Source of the DNA: Anaerovibrio sp.
GTDB lineage: Bacteria; Bacillota; Negativicutes; Selenomonadales; Selenomonadaceae
Assembly (NCBI RefSeq): GCF_024697385.1
Contig: NZ_JAILFV010000002.1
Coordinates: forward strand, 1 to 32,128
Reading direction: 5' to 3'
Length of the DNA: 32,128 nucleotides
In this document: piece by piece, positions 26,384 through 32,128 of the stretch
How the letters are laid out: each line of letters opens with the position of its first letter
Numbering within the stretch: position 1 is the stretch's first letter
Notes under the pieces: model-generated
Seen by the model: only the letters and a program-made list of their open reading frames with translations
The model's database searches: none
Told to the model about the DNA's origin: nothing
Translations under genes and position numbers: made by a program

Positions 26384-28291
26384 TCAGTCCTGTGGCTTTA
26401 ATACCCCATTTTGATAAGCCGTGAGCAAATTATACAGATCTGTTATTTCTTCCTGAATAATCTTACCTTCATCTGTATCTCCCACACTGGTATTTTTGGA
26501 CTGTAATTCAATTGTTTCAGAAACCGATTCTATATCCTTATTGTTCTTCAAGGCTTCCTTAACATCAGCTACAGTCTGATGCTCCAAAAGTCTCAGGCCA
26601 CGGGAATTTGATATAAGCGTATATCCCGAAATACCAGTTTTATTATGATATGCCCTGCAGAATCCGCCATCAATTACTATGGCCTTGCCATTGGCTTTAA
26701 CAGGAGTTTCACCCTTTTTAACCTTTACAGGAACATGCCCATTTATTATGTGGCCCTCCTCAGGAGCAAGACCAAACTCTTCCAGAATATGCTCGCAGAC
26801 CTCTTCACGATTAATCAGCTTATAATATGGATCAGCCGGCTCCTTCCAGGTCTCTTCGTCCTCCAGGAACATCCTTTCAAAGGTCCTGAATTCCCTTCCG
26901 GATATTGGTGACATTCTGCCACTCCACAAAAACCACATAAAATCCAGTGCCCTCTGATCCTTGCCGGACTGTGCCTTTCTGGCCAACTGATCAACAAAAT
27001 CCAGATATGCCCGGCCTTTATAGGTCTTTCCGTCAAATGTAATTTCTGCAAAGGAACCATCCTCATTCAAAGGTACACAACCATGAAAAAGAAGATTGCC
27101 ATTAAAGCATGTATACACACTGCCGTGCTTATACAGGAAATCAACATGCCGTCTCAAGTTTTCACTTTCAGTGAAGAATGACTTCAGATGGGTCATGATA
27201 GTTTGTTCTTCCTCAGTCAGCTCATAAGGATTTTTAGGATCTATCGTAGGAAAATATGCACTTGTCAGAGCATATTTCTTGCCGTTTAACTTAAAACAGG
27301 AGGAATTATAGTCCACATGCTCCAGCATTAACCGGTTATCCATCTGGAAATCAGGATTGCGCTTAATAAGCTGTCCCTCCAGTTTGAACATAATCATCGA
27401 CATGGCCTTTTCAGATGCCTTCAAAGGACTCTCATCCGGATATATTCTGTGGGCAAACAGGGATAAAGGCCTCAGGCTTATGGCATAACCTTTTTCCAGT
27501 ACATCGGTATTATTATAACGAAGACTGTTCCTTACTACACCAGCTATACAAACATCGCTTCCACAGGCTGCGCCCATCCACATTACATCATGATTTCCCC
27601 ATTGAATGTCAATGGAATGATAATTCATTACCATTTCCATAATGGCATCGGGACGATTTCCCCTGTCAAAGAAATCACCCACTATATGCATATGGTCAAC
27701 TGCCAAACGCTTAATCAGCATCGTTAATGCAATAATAAAATCAGTTGCTCCATCTATCTGAACAATCATGTTCAGCAATCTCTTATGATAGATAAACTGG
27801 GCATGGTCTGCCTCAGGATGTGTATTCATAAGCTCTGTAATAACTGTTCGGTAGCTCTGGGGAATAAAGCTTCTAACCTTGGCCAAAGGATATTTATATG
27901 ACATTAATTTGGTAACTTCCAATAATCTGGCCAGATTTTCCCTATACCATTCAGGAGTATTTCCCCGTTCAGATTTAATCTGCTCTATTTTATCCTTTGG
28001 ATAATAAATCAGGGTGCAAAATTCCGCTTTTTCATCATCTGTCAGGCGTGCACCAAATACATAGTCAACCTTCTCCTTGATAACTCCTGAACAGTTATTG
28101 AATATATGATAAAAAAGTTCATATTCACCGTGAAGGTCACTTAAAAAATGTTCAACGCCTTTTGGCAGACTCAAACTGGCCTGCAAATGAATTAATTTGG
28201 AATAAACCGCTTCTTTGGTCGGATATTTTTCGGCCAATAAGCGCAGGTATCTCTGTTTTTGTTTTTGTAAGCTGGTTAATGGTGCTTTCAT
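26384..28291 (-). CDS. fbp: Fructose-1,6-bisphosphatase, class III
   Basis: This gluconeogenic enzyme hydrolyses fructose 1,6-bisphosphate to fructose 6-phosphate. It is the Firmicutes class III type (B. subtilis Fbp), in the metallophosphatase superfamily. LPKGVEHFLSDLHGEYELF holds the first metal-binding Asp and His; VGDFFDRGNRPD and QWGNHDVMWMGAACG hold the others, and GHVPVKVKKGE the last His. I choose the ATG at 28289-28291 (635 residues) after AGAGG; the frame extends upstream through another ATG at 28313-28315 to a TTG at 28319-28321, both lacking a good ribosome site. No clear terminator is seen in the 155-bp spacer to the chemoreceptor gene. Confidence 0.95.
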   Translation of the reverse strand: MKAPLTSLQKQKQRYLRLLAEKYPTKEAVYSKLIHLQASLSLPKGVEHFLSDLHGEYELFYHIFNNCSGVIKEKVDYVFGARLTDDEKAEFCTLIYYPKDKIEQIKSERGNTPEWYRENLARLLEVTKLMSYKYPLAKVRSFIPQSYRTVITELMNTHPEADHAQFIYHKRLLNMIVQIDGATDFIIALTMLIKRLAVDHMHIVGDFFDRGNRPDAIMEMVMNYHSIDIQWGNHDVMWMGAACGSDVCIAGVVRNSLRYNNTDVLEKGYAISLRPLSLFAHRIYPDESPLKASEKAMSMIMFKLEGQLIKRNPDFQMDNRLMLEHVDYNSSCFKLNGKKYALTSAYFPTIDPKNPYELTEEEQTIMTHLKSFFTESENLRRHVDFLYKHGSVYTCFNGNLLFHGCVPLNEDGSFAEITFDGKTYKGRAYLDFVDQLARKAQSGKDQRALDFMWFLWSGRMSPISGREFRTFERMFLEDEETWKEPADPYYKLINREEVCEHILEEFGLAPEEGHIINGHVPVKVKKGETPVKANGKAIVIDGGFCRAYHNKTGISGYTLISNSRGLRLLEHQTVADVKEALKNNKDIESVSETIELQSKNTSVGDTDEGKIIQEEITDLYNLLTAYQNGVLKPQD

Positions 28292-28407
28292 TGCCAAAGA
28301 GCCTCTTTCTTCCATTATCAAGATTTTACTTCAATAAATACTATAACCTATATTATTAAATTCTATAAAAAAACCTTTTTTCCTTTAAAAAAACAATAAT
28401 GCAACAA

Positions 28408-28445
28408 AAAAGGGTAAGCAAAACAAAATAGTTCTGTTTACCCTT
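28408..28445 (-). terminator. Flagellin gene terminator
   Basis: AAGGGTAA (28410-28417) pairs with TTACCCTT (28438-28445). On the minus strand the tail is TTTTTTGTTGC. Confidence 0.8.
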
Positions 28446-28459
28446 AAAAGTACTGACAA

Positions 28460-29776
28460 TTACCGTAACAGATTCAGGAACCAGCCTGAATTACTGTTTG
28501 CCTGTGCCAACATTGCCTGAGCAGCCTGCATCTGGATGTTATTACTTGTATATTCAGTAATGGCTTTGGCCATATCTGCACCAATAATTGTGGTCATGGC
28601 AGAAGTTACATTTTCCTGTTGGGTAGTGATATTGCTCTGGGTGTACGACAACCTTGATTGCATTGCCCCCACGGTAGTCTGCTGTGACAGCAATCTTTCT
28701 ATTGCATTATCTATAACATTAATGGCCGCATTGGCATGCTCCTGGGTGGAAACACTGAGATATGAGCCATCAGAACCCTGAAGGCCCAAGGCTCTTGCGC
28801 TCATATCACCAAGTCCGACATGCATGTTTTGACTGGCATGCGTACCTGTATGCAATACTAAGGAATTATCCTCTCTCTTATCTGCACCAACTATGGATTC
28901 AGTAAAATCATCCAGTACACTGTCTACAGATTTTTTTTCATTCCCTGAAGAATCTGTTATGGAAATGGTGAACCCGGCTATCGAACCAGCTTTGCCTGAT
29001 TCTGCTGTCTTAACAGTGATTGCATTCTTTTCGTCAACCGTATGAAGCTCCTTACCAGTTGTATCCTGGCCTATTAAGGAGGTGGCTGTATCCATGGATG
29101 AGGTATCAAAAACTGTACCGGCACCGGCTTCATTTGCCTTATTAAATATATCAGCCAATGTAGCCTCCCCGGCAGCAAAGGAAGTAGAATAAGTCTTGCC
29201 ATCCTTTACAAAGGATATATTCACTGTATCTGTAGCATCAATATTAAGATTATCTCCCTGCCTACGGGTAAGATCTGTGAGCTTGGTTGCTCCGGTAGTA
29301 TCCAGTCCAAGGCTTCTGTTAGTATACGCCTGGTTTGTGGCCTCAGTAGCAGTGCTGTTGGTACCATTCAACAGATACTTCCCATTATAAGTAACCAAAG
29401 CATTATCATTGATCTGATCAATATACTGATTGAGTTCCTGCTGAATCGCAGCTCTATCGCTATCCTTTGCCGTATCATTGGCAGCAGCAATAGCTTTTTC
29501 CTTGAGTGTCTGCAATATATCCAAAGTACTGGACATTGCACCATTGGCTACATTAAGCATACTATTCCCCGTCTGAACATTGGACAGTGTCTGTTCCAGA
29601 GAACCGATTTCAACACTCATCCTCTTTCCAATAGCATACCCTGAAGCATCGTCTTTAGGGGAATTAATTTTATTGCCTGTAGCAACCTGATTAAGACTTT
29701 TGGCAGCCGCAGCATACTTACTATTCATTATATTCAGAATAGATAATTGTTGGGCATAAGAACTTATCGTCGCCAT
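28460..29776 (-). CDS. fliC: Flagellin
   Basis: Flagellin is exported by the flagellar type III system and polymerises into the filament. The 438-residue protein starts MATISSYAQQLSI at the ATG after AGGGAGGT; the 9-codon extension upstream is ignored. The N-terminal D0/D1 domain (about 1-150) has the family stretch TGNKINSPKDDASGYAIGKR. A variable middle follows (about 160-330, rich in Thr, Asp and Gly). The C-terminal D1/D0 holds LSYTQSNITTQQENVTSAMTT and ends WFLNLLR. Residues 89-96 read QTLKEKAI where TLR5-active flagellins have QRVRELAV. It stands alone with its own promoter and terminator. Confidence 0.95.
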   Translation of the reverse strand: MATISSYAQQLSILNIMNSKYAAAAKSLNQVATGNKINSPKDDASGYAIGKRMSVEIGSLEQTLSNVQTGNSMLNVANGAMSSTLDILQTLKEKAIAAANDTAKDSDRAAIQQELNQYIDQINDNALVTYNGKYLLNGTNSTATEATNQAYTNRSLGLDTTGATKLTDLTRRQGDNLNIDATDTVNISFVKDGKTYSTSFAAGEATLADIFNKANEAGAGTVFDTSSMDTATSLIGQDTTGKELHTVDEKNAITVKTAESGKAGSIAGFTISITDSSGNEKKSVDSVLDDFTESIVGADKREDNSLVLHTGTHASQNMHVGLGDMSARALGLQGSDGSYLSVSTQEHANAAINVIDNAIERLLSQQTTVGAMQSRLSYTQSNITTQQENVTSAMTTIIGADMAKAITEYTSNNIQMQAAQAMLAQANSNSGWFLNLLR

Positions 29777-29846
29777 AGTATTACCTCCCTGTTTATAAAA
29801 CATATAACATCCGTGTCAAAAAAAGACATACTTCCTCTTAATTATA

Positions 29847-29873
29847 TTATCGATTATTTTTAGATTAAATTAA
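29847..29873 (-). promoter_or_regulatory. Candidate sigma-28 promoter of flagellin
   Basis: Minus strand TTAA (29870-29873), 15 bp, then ATCGATAA (29847-29854) resembles the sigma-28/sigma-D consensus TAAA-N15-GCCGATAA. The leader would be about 64 nt. The -35 part is poor. Confidence 0.45.
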
Positions 29874-29876
29874 ATA

Positions 29877-30141
29877 TAAAAAAAATTTTTAAATTTTTTA
29901 TGACGCGAATTTATAGTATAATGTAACCTGTAGTGTTCAAAACTCACTTTTTAAATATTTTTCTGACTGATAAACGGCAGATACACTATATATTATATAA
30001 TAATTTATCCGATGTTAACAGGTGCCAAGATTCCATGAAGAAATTCCGATGATTTTTTACATCATTGACTAATTCCTTTGAATTAGTGGGATTATATTTT
30101 CTTGCATCTTGTTATACCCCGATAGAGAGGAACATCATAAA
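29877..30141. other. Divergent spacer between flagellin and a membrane-protein gene
   Basis: The 365-bp spacer 29777-30141 has no gene. Besides the flagellin promoter it holds two hairpins: ATGAT/ATCAT (about 30049-30065) and a perfect CTAATTC-CTTT-GAATTAG (30069-30086). The second lies just downstream of TTGACT (30065-30070), but no -10 box stands at a normal distance from that -35. The hairpin could be an operator for the rightward gene. Confidence 0.4.
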
Positions 30142-31233
30142 ATGAACGATATCAACTGGCAGGAAATGTTGAAACGAGGCCATAAACAAACCAAGCTTCA
30201 ACGAATAATAGGTATCATAGCACTCGCAATTATATTAGGCTTCGCCATGTGGCATTTTTTTTATGCTTCAACACCTGAATATGCTCTTAATCAATTGGAG
30301 AAAGCAATCCAGACCAATGATCAGGCATTATTCGAAGAATACTGCAACCTGGACAGTATTACGGCTAAAGCATACGATGATCTGACACGGGATATGTTTG
30401 CCCATGACAGTCATCTTTCCAATGAAACCAAGGTGATGTTTGAAAGGTTTTATATGAAAATAAAACCTCAGCTGATAACTGAAACAAATAAACTGCTGTT
30501 ATCTTACATCTCATCCGGGAAATGGAATGCACCAACCAATAATAATATTTTAAAAGGCCGACAGCTGGGAATTGACTATGAATACCTCGTAGAGCGTTCC
30601 CAATTACGAAATACCACCCTGATAAAGGTGGACAATATCACACGCCATAACAATGATGCGATTGTTAAAATTATTGTAAGGGATAAATATACTGACACAA
30701 ATTATACCTTGAATCTGGTAATGGCCAAGAGTGACGGAAGCTGGAAAATTGTTGAAATCCAAAATTATCGGGACTATATAGATTTTTTAAGTCCTATTCA
30801 GGAATCCGGCATCAAAAAATATATTAATGATACATCTGATATTACCCAAAAATACAACTCTATTCTGGATGCACAACAGACAAGATTCAAAAAACTGAGT
30901 AAAACCAGTGATGGAAAGCTTACAACAAATAATCGCAGCAAATTGGTTTCCTATATCCGTTCGGATATAATTCCGGCACTTGAAAAAAGACAGGAAGAAT
31001 TAAATGAGTTCCCTGTAAACGACGGAGCCCAATATCTTGCCCTTCAACGGAAGGAATCCACTCGGTTATCTGTTGCTGCCTGGGAGCATTTCATTACAGC
31101 ACTGGAGACTGACAGCCCTGAAGAATTCAATATCAGCAACGCATTTCATAAGGATGCAATGAATATCGATCACAGAATAGATGACATTATTAAAAATACA
31201 GCCATCAGCACTGAACTGCCATCAACACCTTAA
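30142..31233 (+). CDS. Single-pass membrane protein of unknown function (DUF2939-like N-terminal part)
   Basis: I do not recognise a characterised family. The 363-residue protein has a basic cytoplasmic N-terminus (residues 1-25), one membrane helix at about 26-44 (IIGIIALAIILGFAMWHFF), and a long extracytoplasmic part. After the helix, TPEYALNQLEKAIQTNDQALFEEYCNLDSI resembles the repeat-like start of DUF2939 proteins. The central domain has alternating strands (about 150-220), and a charged, helix-rich region follows (about 225-340), possibly coiled coil. The ATG at 30142 after AGAGAGG is chosen; the open frame begins 11 codons earlier. It stands alone, divergent from flagellin and convergent with dedA. 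Confidence 0.75.
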   Translation: MNDINWQEMLKRGHKQTKLQRIIGIIALAIILGFAMWHFFYASTPEYALNQLEKAIQTNDQALFEEYCNLDSITAKAYDDLTRDMFAHDSHLSNETKVMFERFYMKIKPQLITETNKLLLSYISSGKWNAPTNNNILKGRQLGIDYEYLVERSQLRNTTLIKVDNITRHNNDAIVKIIVRDKYTDTNYTLNLVMAKSDGSWKIVEIQNYRDYIDFLSPIQESGIKKYINDTSDITQKYNSILDAQQTRFKKLSKTSDGKLTTNNRSKLVSYIRSDIIPALEKRQEELNEFPVNDGAQYLALQRKESTRLSVAAWEHFITALETDSPEEFNISNAFHKDAMNIDHRIDDIIKNTAISTELPSTP

Positions 31234-31260
31234 AACAGTGATTCAAACATAAAATATCAA

Positions 31261-31304
31261 AGACCTCCATACTCCGAAAGCACCGGAATATGGAGGTCTG
31301 TTTT
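31261..31304 (+). terminator. Bidirectional terminator between the membrane protein and DedA genes
   Basis: AGACCTCCATA (31261-31271) pairs with TATGGAGGTCT (31289-31299), with TCCG/CGGA inside. GTTTTTG follows on plus; the minus tail is TTTGATATTTT. Confidence 0.85.
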
Positions 31305-31316
31305 TGCAATACAAAA

Positions 31317-31928
31317 TTAATTCAGTTTATTTTTCTTTTTTCTTCTATATCTGAGATAAAGTACGGCCACAACCACCACGAGTATTATACAAAAAATAAT
31401 ACTGATTTCATGCCCAACCTCCATCATAACTCTCCAGCCTTCACCAAGAGTATATCCAATAGCTAAAATCAATATTGTCCAAGGTAAAGAACCAATAAAA
31501 GTATAAAAGAAGAATTTTCTCATATTTACATGTGCAAATCCTGCAGGAAGCGAAATAAATGTGCGGACAACCGGAAGCATGCGACTGAAGAAAACAGCTT
31601 TAATACCATACTTATCAAACCACTCCTGGGCGATATCCACATGAGAGGCCTTTACAAAGAAATATTTTCCATATTTATCAACAAATGGCCTTCCACCAAG
31701 ATGCCCAACATAATAAGCAAAAACTGATCCCAGCATACCACCAATCATACCTGCTGTTGTAGCCATGAGAAAAGTCATTCTGTCAATATATATCATGTAA
31801 CCTGCAAAGCCCAAGATCAATTCGCTTGGAATAGGAATACAGGCATTCTCGAACCCCATTAAAAGTGCAACTGCAAAATAACCCCAAGTGTCAATAAACT
31901 GTAAAAAAACATCTGCAAATTGTGACAT
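31317..31928 (-). CDS. DedA family membrane protein
   Basis: DedA proteins are inner-membrane proteins; recent work shows that members flip undecaprenyl phosphate or other lipids. The 203-residue protein has the re-entrant motif FENACIPIPSELILGFAGY, with a conserved Glu, and the Arg-rich FFSRMLPVVRTFISLPAG. About four to five hydrophobic segments and a basic C-terminal tail (RYRRKKKNK) are visible. It is monocistronic. The start follows GGAAGGA. The exact lipid is not readable, but a role in recycling the carrier used by cell-wall and surface-sugar enzymes would fit. Confidence 0.93.
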   Translation of the reverse strand: MSQFADVFLQFIDTWGYFAVALLMGFENACIPIPSELILGFAGYMIYIDRMTFLMATTAGMIGGMLGSVFAYYVGHLGGRPFVDKYGKYFFVKASHVDIAQEWFDKYGIKAVFFSRMLPVVRTFISLPAGFAHVNMRKFFFYTFIGSLPWTILILAIGYTLGEGWRVMMEVGHEISIIFCIILVVVVAVLYLRYRRKKKNKLN

Positions 31929-31957
31929 GCCAACATCCTTCCGTTAAGCAAGATACA

Positions 31958-31980
31958 AAAAAAGAGTCCCTTTGGACTCA
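31958..31980 (-). terminator. Terminator of the tRNA-Asp/Phe cluster
   Basis: GAGTCC (31964-31969) pairs with GGACTC (31974-31979) around a 4-nt loop, and seven T residues follow on the minus strand. Confidence 0.8.
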
Positions 31981-31990
31981 CTAGCACAAA

Positions 31991-32066
31991 TGGTGCCTCA
32001 GAGCGGAATCGAACCACTGACACGGGGATTTTCAGTCCCCTGCTCTACCAACTGAGCTACCGAGGC
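31991..32066 (-). tRNA. tRNA-Phe (anticodon GAA)
   Basis: The minus strand folds as a 76-nt cloverleaf with encoded CCA. The acceptor stem is GCCTCGG/CTGAGGC, and the anticodon loop CTGAAAA gives GAA. Confidence 0.96.
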
Positions 32067-32070
32067 ATAA

Positions 32071-32128
32071 TGGCGACCCGAAGGGGACTTGAACCCCTGA
32101 CCTCCGCCGTGACAGGGCGGCATTCTAA
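32071..32128 (-). tRNA. tRNA-Asp (anticodon GTC), 5' part cut by the window edge
   Basis: The visible 58 nt cover the 3' part including the encoded CCA, the T-arm AGGGG-TTCAAGT-CCCCT, and the anticodon arm CCGCC-CTGTCAC-GGCGG with anticodon GTC. The 5' acceptor and D-arm lie outside the window. It is separated from tRNA-Phe by 4 nt. Confidence 0.92.

Noticed and set aside
1-32128. CRISPR arrays, transposase genes, toxin-antitoxin or biosynthetic clusters
   Set aside because: None seen: no regularly spaced repeats, no transposase or Cas motifs in any long frame.

Overview
The window looks like chromosome of an anaerobic, motile, diderm Firmicute, most likely Negativicutes (Selenomonas/Anaerovibrio-like). 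The clues are a ferredoxin-linked 2-oxoacid oxidoreductase operon, a Firmicutes-type class III fructose-bisphosphatase, a rpmE-prfA-prmC-tsaC-rpiB-glyA-upp gene order close to Bacillus subtilis, an ArnT-like glycosyltransferase that suits an outer membrane, and strong AGGAGG ribosome sites with sigma-A promoters. The genus is inference. Most genes lie on the minus strand; tRNAs sit at both ends (Arg-CCT left; Phe-GAA and a cut Asp-GTC right).

Left part (1-8.6 kb, all minus): a Zn/Cd/Pb P-type ATPase whose metal-binding HMA domain is a separate 72-residue protein, behind a promoter overlapped by an ArsR/SmtB-type operator; a NiaP-like niacin transporter with a palindrome resembling a NiaR operator; murA followed by an ArnT/PMT-family glycosyltransferase; an iron-dependent alcohol dehydrogenase whose ribosome site directly follows the upp terminator.

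Middle part (8.6-15.4 kb, minus): the conserved housekeeping block rpmE - DUF1385/yqhQ - prfA - prmC - tsaC, then rpiB - glyA - upp. These serve translation, t6A tRNA modification, pentose phosphate metabolism, one-carbon metabolism and pyrimidine salvage. rpmE has a strong promoter and a folded leader that could be an L31 autoregulatory site.

Right part (15.4-32 kb): a stand-alone divergent ClpX-like unfoldase (+); a hybrid histidine kinase behind aroF and pheA (-); the korDABC operon (+); a dCache chemoreceptor, fbp and a flagellin (-); an uncharacterised single-pass membrane protein (+); a DedA flippase-like protein (-).

The most unexplained item is a pair of diverged intergenic elements of about 165 bp (about 15574-15736 and 19886-20062). 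They keep the same series of hairpins, and two base pairs differ by compensating changes. An ATAACGCC motif at their edge recurs in other spacers. They may be a dispersed structured repeat or a noncoding RNA family. Other points worth checking are the divergent ClpX, the NiaR-like site, the split HMA/ATPase with its operator, the terminator abutting the dehydrogenase start, and a flagellin that lacks the usual TLR5-contact residues.
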